Assembly (NCBI RefSeq): GCF_001303895.1
Contig: NZ_LJSD01000011.1
Coordinates: 124,001 to 188,000, forward strand
Origin: Mesorhizobium sp. 1M-11
Lineage (GTDB): Bacteria; Pseudomonadota; Alphaproteobacteria; Rhizobiales; Rhizobiaceae
DNA: 64,000 bases
Direction: 5' to 3'
The position numbers and the translations under genes were made by a program. The notes under the pieces were generated by a model. It had not been told where the DNA came from. It made no database searches and worked only from the letters and a program-made list of their open reading frames with translations. This document shows positions 41,974 to 51,901 of the stretch, piece by piece; position 1 is the stretch's first letter; each line of letters starts with the position of its first letter.

Positions 41974-44292
41974 ATGGCCAAGGCGGACGCGTTGCGCGCG
42001 CCCGGACGGGTAGCTTTTGAGTGGCGCAGCAGACCGCGCCGCAGCAGTGCCTTGATCGGCAATGCTCGGCTGATCGCCGGTCCCGCCTACGGCAAGCTGC
42101 TGGCCGCCGAACCGGTGCTGCGCCGGCTGATCCCTTCCCTGATCATCCTTTTCCTGATCGTCGTGGCCTGCCTGCGCTTCCTGTCGATGATGAGCTGGCA
42201 CGACGATATCGAACGCAACGCCAAGACAATTCTCACCCTTTCCGCCGGTGAACTCGCCAAGGCAGGCGCTGCCGCGCCCGCCACCGATCCGCAGGAACTG
42301 CTCGAAGATGCGGTGCGCCAAGGTTCGCTCAACGCGGATCATATCCTTGCCGTGACCGACCGGGACTTCAAGGTTCTGGCGGTTTCGCCGAAATCGACAC
42401 GCTGGCAGGGCCAGGCGCTCGACAGCGTCATTTCCGGTGGTCAGCCGCTGTTCCTGTTCGGCGAACGCGCCGGCGTGCTCGACGTGCGGGTCGGCGATGC
42501 CGAATGGTATGCCGCCGTCGACCTCAGGCCTGACGGCAAAGGTGCTGCCGCCGTTCTCGTTCCGCAGGAGGCGGTGTTCCTGGAGTGGCGCAAGGCCGTT
42601 TCGCTGAACGTGACGCTCTTCGTGCTCACGGCAGGCGTGCTGCTGATCGTGCTCTACGCCTATTTCTGCCAGGTGACGCGCGCCAAAAGCGCCGACCGCA
42701 TCCTGGGGGATTCCCTGCAGCGCATCGATATGGCGCTGGTCAGGGGCCGCTGCGGCCTCTGGGACTGGGACATGGTCCGCGGCAAGATGTACTGGTCGCG
42801 TTCCATGTACGACATGCTGGGCTACGAGCCTTGCGAGACCATGCTCTCCTTTGGCGAAGTCGACGAGATCATCCATCCCGAGGACGGCAATCTGTTCGAA
42901 CTGGCCGAGCGCATCGTAGCGCGCGAGATCGACCAGATCGACCAGGTCTTCCGCATGCGCCATGCCAACGGACAGTGGGTGTGGATGCGCGCCAGAGCGC
43001 AGGTGATGGATCCGGACGCCCCGGAAATCCAGCTCATCGGTATCGCCGTCGACGTGACCGAGCAACGGCACCTGGTCTTGCGTTCCGAAGCCGCGGATCT
43101 CAGGCTGCGCACGGCAATCGAGAACATCAACGAATCCTTCGTGCTGTGGGACACGTCGGAGCGGCTGGTAATGTGCAATTCCAAGTTCCAGCACGACAAC
43201 GGTCTCTCCGACCGCAGCGTCATGCCTGGAACACCGCGCACCGAGATCGAAGAGCGCATGCTGGCCCTCGCATCCGAGCGGCGGCTGGCCAACGCCAATG
43301 GCCCGAATGGCGGCATCACCATCGAGCGCCAGCTGGGCGACGGCCGCTGGCTGCAGGTGAACGAACTGAAGACACGCGACGGCGGCACAGTGTCGGTGGG
43401 TTCCGACATCACACAGATCAAGCAGCATCAGGACAAGCTCATGGACAGCGAGCGGCGCCTGATGGCGACCATCCACGATCTCAGTCTCGCCCGGCGTGCG
43501 GAAGAAGAGCGCACGCGCGAACTGGTAGAGCTGAACCGCAAATATATCCGCGAAAAGGACCGCGCAGAGGCCGCCAACCAGGCGAAATCGGAATTCCTGG
43601 CCAATATGTCGCATGAACTGCGCACGCCGCTCAACGCGATCATCGGCTTCTCGGAATTGATGGAACAGGCGCTGTTCGGGCCGCTGGGCTCGGGGCGCTA
43701 TGAAGAATATGCCACCGATATCAATTCATCGGGCAAGTACCTGCTTGGCGTCATCAACGACATTCTCGACATGTCGAAGATCGAGGCCGGCCAGTTCTCG
43801 ATCGAACGGGAGCAGATCGATCTCGGTCCGCTGATCTCCGAGACGGTGCGAGTGGTCTCGCTCCAGGCCGCTCAGAAGGCGATCACCGTGGAAACGCGCA
43901 TCGCCGACAGCCTGTCGCTGGTTGCCGACCGGCGCGCCATCAAGCAGATCGTCATCAACCTGCTTTCCAACGCGGTCAAGTTCACCGGCCAGGGTGGGCA
44001 TATCGTGGTGAAGGCGCGCAATGCGTCAGGTGCGTTGACGCTGACTATCGAGGACAACGGCTGCGGCATTCCAAAGACAGCGCTGGGCAAGCTCGGTCGC
44101 CCATTCGAACAGGTGCAGAACCAGTTCTCGAAGAACCACACCGGCTCGGGCCTTGGGCTCGCCATTTCACGCTCCCTGGCCGAACTGCATGGCGGCGCGC
44201 TGAAAATTCGCTCCACGGAAGGGGCTGGCACCATCGTGTCGGTGCGCATCCCCCTTCGGAAAGCTCCGCAACCGGTTCGGGCGGCGGCCTAA
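41974..44292 (+). CDS. PAS-domain sensor histidine kinase (PleC/DivJ/PdhS-like)
   Basis: A 772-residue membrane sensor kinase. Transmembrane helices lie at about residues 52-70 and 208-230 with a periplasmic domain between. Two PAS modules follow (GLWDWDMVRGKMYWSRSMYD, then ESFVLWDTSERLVMCNSKFQ), then a short coiled coil, HisKA (FLANMSHELRTPLNAIIGFS, His near residue 548) and HATPase (NLLSNAVKFT, IEDNGCGIPK, GSGLGLAISRSLAELHGG). The HisKA segment FGPLGSGRYEEYATDINSSG matches the PleC/DivJ/PdhS group that controls the cell cycle through DivK in alphaproteobacteria. Its target is not shown by context, and no response regulator lies beside it. Confidence 0.85.
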   Translation: MAKADALRAPGRVAFEWRSRPRRSSALIGNARLIAGPAYGKLLAAEPVLRRLIPSLIILFLIVVACLRFLSMMSWHDDIERNAKTILTLSAGELAKAGAAAPATDPQELLEDAVRQGSLNADHILAVTDRDFKVLAVSPKSTRWQGQALDSVISGGQPLFLFGERAGVLDVRVGDAEWYAAVDLRPDGKGAAAVLVPQEAVFLEWRKAVSLNVTLFVLTAGVLLIVLYAYFCQVTRAKSADRILGDSLQRIDMALVRGRCGLWDWDMVRGKMYWSRSMYDMLGYEPCETMLSFGEVDEIIHPEDGNLFELAERIVAREIDQIDQVFRMRHANGQWVWMRARAQVMDPDAPEIQLIGIAVDVTEQRHLVLRSEAADLRLRTAIENINESFVLWDTSERLVMCNSKFQHDNGLSDRSVMPGTPRTEIEERMLALASERRLANANGPNGGITIERQLGDGRWLQVNELKTRDGGTVSVGSDITQIKQHQDKLMDSERRLMATIHDLSLARRAEEERTRELVELNRKYIREKDRAEAANQAKSEFLANMSHELRTPLNAIIGFSELMEQALFGPLGSGRYEEYATDINSSGKYLLGVINDILDMSKIEAGQFSIEREQIDLGPLISETVRVVSLQAAQKAITVETRIADSLSLVADRRAIKQIVINLLSNAVKFTGQGGHIVVKARNASGALTLTIEDNGCGIPKTALGKLGRPFEQVQNQFSKNHTGSGLGLAISRSLAELHGGALKIRSTEGAGTIVSVRIPLRKAPQPVRAAA

Positions 44293-44367
44293 GCCGCCCC
44301 CCGAAAGGGCAGCAAAGCAAAAGCTGCAGGCTTTTCGGATAAGCATCATGCGAGAAAACGGAGAACA

Positions 44368-44389
44368 CCCGGCGGCAACCGCCGCCGGG
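44368..44389. terminator. Hairpin between the kinase and EF-hand genes
   Basis: CCCGGCGGC-AACC-GCCGCCGGG, perfect 9-bp stem between convergent genes. No long T-run on either side. Confidence 0.6.
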
Positions 44390-44405
44390 CAATCTTCAGC
44401 GAAGA

Positions 44406-44860
44406 TCACTCAACCTCGCTCTGGCGATGGTCGCGACCGCCGCGCTTCGGCAATTCGGCTTTTTCGATCTTGCCGTCATTGTTCTTGTCGAACAGCGCGA
44501 ACATCTTCTTCTGGTGCGCGGTGACGTCCTCCTGGGTGAGCACACCCTCGCCCTTGCTGTCGTAGCGTTCGATCATGCGCTTGGCCCTGCGCTCAAAACG
44601 CGCCTTTTCAAGCGCTGCGGCAAGCTGTTCGACGGTGACCTTGCCACCATTGTCGGCAAGGATTTTTTCAACTCCGGATTCATCGCCTCCGAGAATTGAT
44701 CGAAGGTGATGCCGCCGTCAGAATCCTTCAGGGCCTTCTGAAGACGCCAGCGCGTGCCGTCACGCATGTCGCCGCCCTTGTTCTGTTCGGCATAGGCGGT
44801 GGTTCCAACAAGGCCGGCAAGGGTCGCAAATGCGAAGGCAAGTTTCGTCGACTTTTTCAT
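44406..44860 (-). pseudogene. EF-hand calcium-binding protein, frameshifted
   Basis: A small secreted EF-hand protein whose frame is broken. The 5' part from ATG 44860 (after AGGAGAAACCG) encodes the signal peptide STKLAFAFATLAGLVGTTAYA and a first EF-hand (DSDGGITFDQFSEAM). At a run of six A on the coding strand (44663-44668 on the plus strand) the reading must move by one base; the second frame then gives ILADNGGKVTVEQLAAALEK, YDSKGEGVLTQEDVTAH and a canonical loop DKNNDGKIEKAEL, ending QSEVE at 44406. One more A would restore one continuous protein of about 150 residues. Sequencing error, real mutation or slippage are all possible. Confidence 0.75.
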
Positions 44861-44922
44861 CGGTTTCTCCTGTTGCATCGTCACCCCCGATGCTTCGGAA
44901 ACGGCTCTGAGGCGTCAGTTCC

Positions 44923-47889
44923 TCACGAACGTTTCCCACGCAGCAAAAGGTCGAAGTCTTTCCTGACCTTTCGCGACGTCTCTTTGAGGTGCGCTTCCAG
45001 CACCGTGAAATCCGGCAGATCGGTTGCTGCCAAAAGAAGATCGACCAGCCCAGGCGGCACGTCATCGCGTTCGAACGTGCTGGTCAGGCATAGCCTGATC
45101 ATCTGGGTGACCGCCAAATAGAGCGAATATGCGTCGTTAAGCTCCTGTTTCACTTCCGGATCGGCGAAGCTGGACGCTAGCCGCGCCAGCGTCTGGGCGG
45201 TGCCGGGCGTGCGCGCATCGCCTTCGAGCTGGCCGGTGATGGTCGCAACCTGGGCGACGAATTCCAGGTCGATCAGGCCACCAGGAACGAGCTTGATATC
45301 CCACAGGTCATGTGGCGGCTTTTCCTGCTCGATCAGCTTGCGCATTTCGACGGCCTCGGCTGCCACTTTGGCGCGATCGCGCGGCTGCGCGAGGATGGTG
45401 CCCACTTCCGCCTCGATCTCGGCGCAAAGCGCCTCGTCACCGGCAACCGCCCTTGCCCGTGTCAGGGCCATCTGCTCCCAGGTCCAGGCCTCCTGGCGCT
45501 GGTACTTGCGGAAGGCATCGACATGGGTCGCCACCGGCCCCTTGTTGCCGGACGGGCGCAGCCGCAGATCAAGCTCGTAGAGCACGCCTTCGGCAGTCGG
45601 CGCCGAAACGGCGGCAATCAGGCGCTGCGTGAGGCGTGCGAAATAATGCGACGGCGCCAGCGGCTTCTCGCCGTCGGACTCTTCCGCCTGTTCGTCATGG
45701 TCGTAGAGAAGGATCAGGTCGACATCGGAACCAGCGGTCAACTCCCGGCTACCGAGCTTGCCCATGCCCAGAAGCGTCACCCTGCCGCCAGGCACGCGGC
45801 CATGACGCTGAGCGAACTCGTCCATCACTGCCTGCAATGCGGCACCGATGGTGAGGTCGGCAAGATCGGAGAAAGCCCTGCCGGCGCGGGTTGCATCGAT
45901 GGAGCCAGCAAGCAGGCGCACGCCGATGAGAAACTTCTGCTCGGCCGCGAAGATGCGCAGCCGGTCGAGCACATCCTCATAGGGACGATCGCCATCGATG
46001 AAGGCCGCCAGACGCGCCGAGAGGTAAGCGCGGTTCGGCAATTCAGTCAGCAAGGCCGGGTCAAGCAAACCGTCGAACACATGCGGACGGCGGGTGATGA
46101 TCGCCGCCAGCCGGGGCGCCGCACCCATGATGGTCGCCATTAGGCGAAGCAGCCCAGGGTTGGATTGCAGCAGCGAAAACAGCTGGATGCCCGCCGGCAG
46201 ACCGGACAGGAACTCATCGAAGCGCATCAACGCCTCGTCGGCGCGGCGCGTCTTGCCGAAGGCCTCCAGCAATGCCGGCGTAAGTTCGGTGAGACGTTCG
46301 CGCGCCTCGGCCGACCGCGTCACGCGATAGCGGCCAAAATGCCAGGTGCGGATGACGCGGCATATATCGCTCGGCCGCTGGAAGCCCAGCTGATGCAAAG
46401 TCTGCAATGTATCGGGATCGTCGACGTCGCCGGTGAAGACAAGGTTGCCGACGCCGGCCGACAGTTCGGGCGCCGCCTCGAAAAGGGCCGCATAATGGCC
46501 CTCCACCTGCTGCAGGGCTGCGCGGAAGGTCGCAGCGAACGTCCCGGCATCCTTATAGCCCAGCATATGGGCGATACGCTCCAGTCCCTCATCATCTTCC
46601 GGCAGCATGTGGGTCTGCTCGTCCGCCACCATTTGGATGGCGTGCTCAACGCGGCGCAGGAACCAGTATTGATTGGCGAGAACGTCGCGTGCCTCGGTGG
46701 TGATCCAGCTGCGTTCGGCGAGTTCGCCCAGCATCGGCACCGTCTCGCGCCCGCGCAATTCCGGAAACCGGCCACCAGCGATCAGTTGCTGGGTCTGGAC
46801 GAAGAACTCGATCTCGCGGATGCCGCCGCGGCCGAGCTTGACGTTGTGGCCTTTGACAGCCACTTCGCCGTGACCTTTGTGGGCATGGATCTGGCGTTTG
46901 ATCGAATGGACGTCGGCGATCGCCGCATAGTCCATGTATTTGCGCCAGACATAGGGCTGGAGTTCCTTCAGGAACGCTTCGCCTGCCGCGATATCGCCGG
47001 CCACGGGCCGGGCCTTGATCATCGCGGCACGCTCCCAATTCTGTCCCCTGCCCTCGTAGTAGGTCAGTGCGGCTTCCACCGGGATAGCCAGCGGCGTCGA
47101 TCCCGGATCGGGCCGCAGCCTGAGGTCGGTGCGGAAGACGTAGCCGTGCTCGGTACGATCCTGCAGGATACGGACCAAGCGGCGGGTCAGCCGCGAGAAC
47201 AATTCGGTGCCGTCCAGTGGATCGATCACCGCCGGCGCTTCTGGATCGAAGAAGACGACCAGATCGATGTCGGACGAGAAGTTGAGCTCATGGGCGCCGA
47301 GCTTGCCCATGCCAAGCAGGACCCAGCCGGATTTCAGCGTCGGGTTCTCGGGATCGACCAGCTTCAGCTTGCCTTGTCCATGAGCATCGCGCAGCAGAAA
47401 ATCGACAGCTGCGCGGATCGAAGCATCGGCGAGATCGGAAAGCCGGCGCACGGTCAGTACCGTCTCGGCCACACCGCCCAGATCGTCCACAGCGATCAGG
47501 AAATGCGCCTCTGCCTTCAGACGGCGCAACTCCATCATCAAACTCTGTTCGGAGACGTTTTCGGCGCGCGCCGCAGCCCCCATGGCTTCGGTGATTGCGG
47601 CAAGCCGTTGTTCGACCGTTTTCCCGAACAGCGCATCGAGTATCTGCGGGCGGCGCCGAGCCAGATCACGCAGGAACGGAGACAGATCGAAGACGGCAGC
47701 CAGGAAATCCTGCGCTGCTCCCTTGCCGGCAAGGAATTTCGCCAGACGCGGTAACTCATCCTCCTTGGCCGCTGCGGCGATGTCGGCGAGTTCCTCACGC
47801 GCATGCCCAGCGTCGAGTGGCGCGAGTCTGGTTTTCAGCTCCAGCCGCCAATCCACCTTGTCCCGCTCTGCCGCAGCACTTGCCGTCAT
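44923..47889 (-). CDS. glnE: Bifunctional glutamine synthetase adenylyltransferase/adenylyl-removing enzyme
   Basis: A 988-residue GlnE, which adenylylates and deadenylylates glutamine synthetase according to PII signals, setting nitrogen assimilation. Two nucleotidyltransferase domains are seen: the N-terminal adenylyl-removing domain with GMGKLGAHELNFSSDIDLVV and the C-terminal adenylylating domain with GMGKLGSRELTAGSDVDLIL. The start at 47889 (MTASAAAERDKVDW) follows GGGGAGAAACGG; an upstream in-frame ATG lies inside the preceding kinase gene. It starts 11 bases after the kinase stop, so the kinase, its regulator and glnE may share a transcript. Large plus-strand frames here are shadows. 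Confidence 0.96.
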   Translation of the reverse strand: MTASAAAERDKVDWRLELKTRLAPLDAGHAREELADIAAAAKEDELPRLAKFLAGKGAAQDFLAAVFDLSPFLRDLARRRPQILDALFGKTVEQRLAAITEAMGAAARAENVSEQSLMMELRRLKAEAHFLIAVDDLGGVAETVLTVRRLSDLADASIRAAVDFLLRDAHGQGKLKLVDPENPTLKSGWVLLGMGKLGAHELNFSSDIDLVVFFDPEAPAVIDPLDGTELFSRLTRRLVRILQDRTEHGYVFRTDLRLRPDPGSTPLAIPVEAALTYYEGRGQNWERAAMIKARPVAGDIAAGEAFLKELQPYVWRKYMDYAAIADVHSIKRQIHAHKGHGEVAVKGHNVKLGRGGIREIEFFVQTQQLIAGGRFPELRGRETVPMLGELAERSWITTEARDVLANQYWFLRRVEHAIQMVADEQTHMLPEDDEGLERIAHMLGYKDAGTFAATFRAALQQVEGHYAALFEAAPELSAGVGNLVFTGDVDDPDTLQTLHQLGFQRPSDICRVIRTWHFGRYRVTRSAEARERLTELTPALLEAFGKTRRADEALMRFDEFLSGLPAGIQLFSLLQSNPGLLRLMATIMGAAPRLAAIITRRPHVFDGLLDPALLTELPNRAYLSARLAAFIDGDRPYEDVLDRLRIFAAEQKFLIGVRLLAGSIDATRAGRAFSDLADLTIGAALQAVMDEFAQRHGRVPGGRVTLLGMGKLGSRELTAGSDVDLILLYDHDEQAEESDGEKPLAPSHYFARLTQRLIAAVSAPTAEGVLYELDLRLRPSGNKGPVATHVDAFRKYQRQEAWTWEQMALTRARAVAGDEALCAEIEAEVGTILAQPRDRAKVAAEAVEMRKLIEQEKPPHDLWDIKLVPGGLIDLEFVAQVATITGQLEGDARTPGTAQTLARLASSFADPEVKQELNDAYSLYLAVTQMIRLCLTSTFERDDVPPGLVDLLLAATDLPDFTVLEAHLKETSRKVRKDFDLLLRGKRS

Positions 47890-47900
47890 CCGTTTCTCCC

Positions 47901-49376
47901 CTACGAAGCTTCCCGCTCCGGAAAGCTCATGACGACGCATAGTCCAGGATCGGCAGGTTGCAGATCAAGGGTGCCCTTGTGGAATTTCATGATTGCCTTG
48001 GCGAGACTGAGTCCAAGCCCGGAACCCGGCTGCGAGCGGCTCTTTTCCAGCCGTACGAAACGTTCCGTGACGCGCGCACGGTCGGCATCGTCCGGAATAC
48101 CCTGGCCGTTGTCGGCAACGGTCAGCTTGATCTTGCCGGCAACGCGCTCGAGCGAAACCTTGACCGCCGGCTTCGAGGTCGCGTCGGTCGAGTATTTGAT
48201 GGCGTTGTCGACGATGTTGGAAAGCGCCTGCCCGACCAGTTCGCGATTGCCTTCGATCAGATAGGGCTCGGCGACATCGGCCTCCAGGCCCACGCCGGCT
48301 TCCTCGGCGACCGGTTCATAAAGTTCGACGACATCACGCACCGTCGCGGCGAGATCGACCTGGGTCGTGTTCTCGGATGAGTATCCAGCCTCCAGTCGCG
48401 AAATCATCAGGATGGCGTTGAAGGTTTTGATCAGTTGGTCGGATTCGGCGATCGTGCCTTCGAGGGCCGCCTTGTAGTCGGCAGCACTGTGCTTGCCCGA
48501 CAGTACCGCCTCGGCGCGATTGCGCAGTCTCGTCAGCGGCGTCTTGAGATCGTGGGCGATGTTGTCGGAAACCTGCTTCAAGCCCTCGTTCAAGGTGGCG
48601 ATGCGCGCAAGCATGGCGTTGAGGTTTTCCGAGAGGCGGTCGAATTCGTCGCCTGCTCCGGTGACAGGGAGCCGGCCCGATAAATCGCCGCCCATGATGC
48701 GGCTGCTCGCCTCCGACACATTGTCGATACGCTTCAACGCCGTGCGGCCGACCAGGAACCAGATCAGCAGCGCACCCAAACCCATCATGCCGAGCGTCAG
48801 GGTGAGCGCCCTGCGCACGACGCTGCGGAACCGTTCCGGCTCGCCGAGATCGCGACCGACCAGCAGGATCATCTGGTTCGGCAGCCGCACGACAAGCGCT
48901 ATGGCGTCATGGCCCTTGTTGCGTCTTATCTGGGCCGGTGTCTGTCCCTGCGCGGAAGGCTTGCCGCTGTCGGTCGCGCCCCGTGCCTGCTCGCCGCCGC
49001 TCTCGCCGTAGCGCTCATAGGAGAACGGGATTTCCGTCCAGCCTTCGCGGGCGATCACGCCGGGCTCGATGCTCTGGACGTTGCCAGCCAGAACTTCGCC
49101 GTTCGGGTCAGCGATCATATAGAGATTGGCGCCAGGCGCACGCGAACGCCGCTCCATGGTGCGCACGAGGAACGGTAGGCCGCCGCGCTGGTACGAGCGG
49201 GCCAGATCGGCCACCTCCTCGTTGATTGTCTCCTGCGTCTGCGCCGTCAGCATGCGCGCCGACAGCGAGGTCATGTAGAAGACCAGCAGGACCGCGCAGA
49301 TCGCGAACAGCAGAAGATACAGGGCGGAAAGGCGCGCCGCCGTCGTCTTCATGATGGCTGGCATGGTTAGAGCCAT
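47901..49376 (-). CDS. Sensor histidine kinase (HAMP type)
   Basis: A 491-residue inner membrane kinase. Transmembrane helices lie near residues 13-32 (LSALYLLLFAICAVLLVFYM) and 190-210 (LTLTLGMMGLGALLIWFLVG) with a periplasmic sensor domain between. HAMP follows (ALKRIDNVSEASSRIMGGDL), then HisKA with VSDNIAHDLKTPLTRLRNRA (phosphorylated His) and HATPase (SNIVDNAIKYS, VADNGQGIPDDA, GSGLGLSLAKAIMKFHKG). It starts just after the response regulator stop and pairs with it. The signal is unknown; the neighbouring DegP-type protease suggests envelope conditions. Confidence 0.9.
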   Translation of the reverse strand: MALTMPAIMKTTAARLSALYLLLFAICAVLLVFYMTSLSARMLTAQTQETINEEVADLARSYQRGGLPFLVRTMERRSRAPGANLYMIADPNGEVLAGNVQSIEPGVIAREGWTEIPFSYERYGESGGEQARGATDSGKPSAQGQTPAQIRRNKGHDAIALVVRLPNQMILLVGRDLGEPERFRSVVRRALTLTLGMMGLGALLIWFLVGRTALKRIDNVSEASSRIMGGDLSGRLPVTGAGDEFDRLSENLNAMLARIATLNEGLKQVSDNIAHDLKTPLTRLRNRAEAVLSGKHSAADYKAALEGTIAESDQLIKTFNAILMISRLEAGYSSENTTQVDLAATVRDVVELYEPVAEEAGVGLEADVAEPYLIEGNRELVGQALSNIVDNAIKYSTDATSKPAVKVSLERVAGKIKLTVADNGQGIPDDADRARVTERFVRLEKSRSQPGSGLGLSLAKAIMKFHKGTLDLQPADPGLCVVMSFPEREAS

Positions 49377-49382
49377 TGAGGA

Positions 49383-50060
49383 CTAACCACCGCTCTTCAG
49401 CATATAGCCAGCGCCGCGGATGGTATGCAGGATCGGTTTGTCGAAGCCCTTCTCGATCTTTCCGCGCAGCCGCGACACATGGACGTCGATGACATTGGTC
49501 TGCGGATCGAAATGATAATCCCACACGTTCTCGAGCAGCATCGTGCGCGTCACCACCTGGCCGGCATGACGCATCAGATATTCGAGCAGGCGAAATTCCC
49601 TCGGCTGAAGCACGATTTCCCTGCCTGCCCGCTTGACCGAATGGGACAGCCGATCGAGTTCAAGATCGCCACTTCTGTAAACCGTCTCGCTCTCCTTCAC
49701 GCCGGCGCGGCGGTTCAGCACCTCGACACGTGCCAGGAGTTCGGAGAAGGCGTAAGGCTTGGTCAGATAGTCGTCGCCCCCTGCGCGCAGGCCAGTAACG
49801 CGATCATCCACTTCACCGAGTGCGGAAAGTATGAGAACCGGCGTGGTGTTTCCGCGCGAGCGAAGGGATGCGATCACTGAAAGTCCGTCGCGGCGCGGCA
49901 ACATGCGGTCGACGACCATGACGTCGTAGTCGCCGCTGTCGGCCAGGGCAAAACCGGTTTCGCCGTCACCGGCGACATGGGCAGTATGGCCAGCTTCGGT
50001 GAAGGCCTTTTCCAGATAGTCGGCGGCTTCCCGATCGTCTTCGATGAGCAGAATCTTCAT
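49383..50060 (-). CDS. OmpR-family response regulator
   Basis: A 225-residue regulator with a receiver domain (KILLIEDDREAADYLEKAFT, phosphorylated Asp in VMVVDRMLPRRDG, Lys in YLTKPYAFSELLARV) and an OmpR-type winged helix (ELDRLSHSVKRAGREIVLQP, LRGKIEKGFDKPILHTIRGA). The start at 50060 is the natural family start (MKILLIEDD); an upstream ATG adds an unlikely extension. The partner kinase follows after six bases. Gene order protease-regulator-kinase suggests control of envelope stress genes; targets are not visible. Confidence 0.92.
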   Translation of the reverse strand: MKILLIEDDREAADYLEKAFTEAGHTAHVAGDGETGFALADSGDYDVMVVDRMLPRRDGLSVIASLRSRGNTTPVLILSALGEVDDRVTGLRAGGDDYLTKPYAFSELLARVEVLNRRAGVKESETVYRSGDLELDRLSHSVKRAGREIVLQPREFRLLEYLMRHAGQVVTRTMLLENVWDYHFDPQTNVIDVHVSRLRGKIEKGFDKPILHTIRGAGYMLKSGG

Positions 50061-50252
50061 GGAGCCGTTATACGCAATTTCCGAAGCCGTTGCGGCAGAC
50101 ATCTCTGGACACCCTGTAATTTTGCGGCAGCGGGACAAGAGCCCCGCTGCCGCGGAGGTCGGACACTACTGACTGACACGCCGACCATGCTTCCTTCGCG
50201 GCGATCCGGGGGTGCGACACCACCGTTTCGGAAGCAATATTTTCCGGATCGA

Positions 50253-51770
50253 TCAGCCCTTGGCGACCGGCAGCGTCACGAAGCGGTTGGTGTCTTCGCG
50301 ACTGATCTGCACCAGCACCTGCTTGCGGCCAGCTTTCTGGGCTTCCTTCATCGCACTGGAGATGTCCGAAGCTCCGGCCACTTCCTGGGCGTTGACAGCG
50401 GTGATGATATCGCCCGGCTGGATACCGCGGTCGGCGGCATCGCTATCGGGATCGACATCGGTCACGACCACCCCCTTGCCATCCTCGGACTTGGTGACGG
50501 TCAAGCCAAGATCAGCCAGCGAGTTGGCGCCCGACGGTTCGGACGGCTTGCCAGCTGACGCTACCTTGTCGCCGTTCGGAAGCTTGCCGAGATCGACCTT
50601 GACGGTCTCTGCCTTGCCGCCACGCCAGACGGTGACATCAACCGACTTGCCCGGCTGGTAGGCGCCGATCAGGCGAGCCAGTTCCTTGGTGGTCGCGACA
50701 TCCTTGCCGTCGACCTGGGTGATGACGTCGCCAGCAACGATACCGGCCTTCTTGGCAGGGCTGTCGTCCTGAGCACCGGAAACCAGCGCGCCCTTTTCAG
50801 CCTTCAGGCCAAGCGATTCAGCGATATCAGCCGTAACCGGCTGGATTTCGACACCGAGCCAGCCGCGCTCGATCGAGCCGCCCTTCATCAGCACTTCCAC
50901 GACCTGCTTGGCGGTGGAGGCGGGAATGTCGAAGGCGATGCCCACGCTGCCGCCCGAAGGCGAGAAGATCGCAGTGTTGATGCCAACCACCTGACCGCTC
51001 TGATTGAAGGTCGGGCCGCCGGAATTGCCGCGGTTCACCGGAGCGTCGATCTGGATGAAATCGTCATAGGGGCCGGCACCGATGTCGCGGCCACGGGCCG
51101 AGACGATGCCGGAGGTAACGGTGCCGCCCAGGCCGAAAGGATTGCCGACGGCAACGACCCAATCACCGACCCGAACCTTGGAATCGTCAGCGAACTCGAC
51201 ATAGGTGAACTTCTGGTCCTTGGCGTCGACCTTGAGCACCGCCAGGTCGGTGCGCTGATCGGTGCCGACCAGCTTGGCGTCGAACTCCTTGCCGTCCGTC
51301 ATGACGACGGTGAAGGCGGTACCGCCGTCGACAACATGGTTGTTGGTGACGATGTAGCCGTCCTCGGAGATGAAGAAGCCGGAACCTTGCGCCACCGGAC
51401 GCGGCTCCCGGTTGCGGTTTTCACGATGCTGGAAGCGCTGACCGTTGGGGCCGCCACGGAACTCCTTGAAGAAGCGCTTGAGCTGTGGGTTGTCCTGGAA
51501 GAAGTCGGGAGCGTCGAACGGAAGGCCGCCTTCGTCGGAAGCCGGCTGGACCTTGGACTTGACCTGAACCGAAACAACGGCCGGCGAGACTTTCTCGACG
51601 AGATCGGCGAAACCCGGAACCTGCGGGGCCTGCACATTGACGGCCTCGGCCAAAACGGGGGCCGGGCTCGTGGTCACCGCGCCGAAGCCGATGGCGCCGG
51701 CGATCGCCAGCGAAGCGGCGGCAGCGGCAAGGCGTGAACGGGTGCGGGAGGAAGTGGGGGTAGTGATCAT
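50253..51770 (-). CDS. degP: DegP/HtrA-type periplasmic serine protease
   Basis: A 505-residue Do-family protease and chaperone that degrades misfolded periplasmic proteins. The signal peptide is AAAAASLAIAGAIGFGAV-TTSPAPVLA. The catalytic triad is visible: His in IVTNNHVVDGG, Asp in TDQRTDLAVLKV and Ser in PVNRGNSGGPTFN. Two PDZ domains follow (IERGWLGVEIQPV and the C-terminal VVTDVDPDSDAADRGIQPGD). The start at 51770 has AGAGGACAACGG upstream. It lies between the two-component system and the cytochrome c maturation genes, an order also found in other rhizobia. Confidence 0.94.
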   Translation of the reverse strand: MITTPTSSRTRSRLAAAAASLAIAGAIGFGAVTTSPAPVLAEAVNVQAPQVPGFADLVEKVSPAVVSVQVKSKVQPASDEGGLPFDAPDFFQDNPQLKRFFKEFRGGPNGQRFQHRENRNREPRPVAQGSGFFISEDGYIVTNNHVVDGGTAFTVVMTDGKEFDAKLVGTDQRTDLAVLKVDAKDQKFTYVEFADDSKVRVGDWVVAVGNPFGLGGTVTSGIVSARGRDIGAGPYDDFIQIDAPVNRGNSGGPTFNQSGQVVGINTAIFSPSGGSVGIAFDIPASTAKQVVEVLMKGGSIERGWLGVEIQPVTADIAESLGLKAEKGALVSGAQDDSPAKKAGIVAGDVITQVDGKDVATTKELARLIGAYQPGKSVDVTVWRGGKAETVKVDLGKLPNGDKVASAGKPSEPSGANSLADLGLTVTKSEDGKGVVVTDVDPDSDAADRGIQPGDIITAVNAQEVAGASDISSAMKEAQKAGRKQVLVQISREDTNRFVTLPVAKG

Positions 51771-51901
51771 CGATCCGTTGTCCTCTAGAATTGGACGCTC
51801 AAGCGGCATCCTTCGAGACAACAGATAGAGAAGACGACATTACCGCTTCATTTCCGGGAGATGAAACTTTGGTAATGTTGGCCAGATGCGCGAAAATGCG
51901 C

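Noticed and set aside
41845..43614. A 589-codon frame antisense to the sensor kinase.
   Set aside because: High-GC shadow of the kinase gene; the kinase strand has all HisKA and HATPase motifs.
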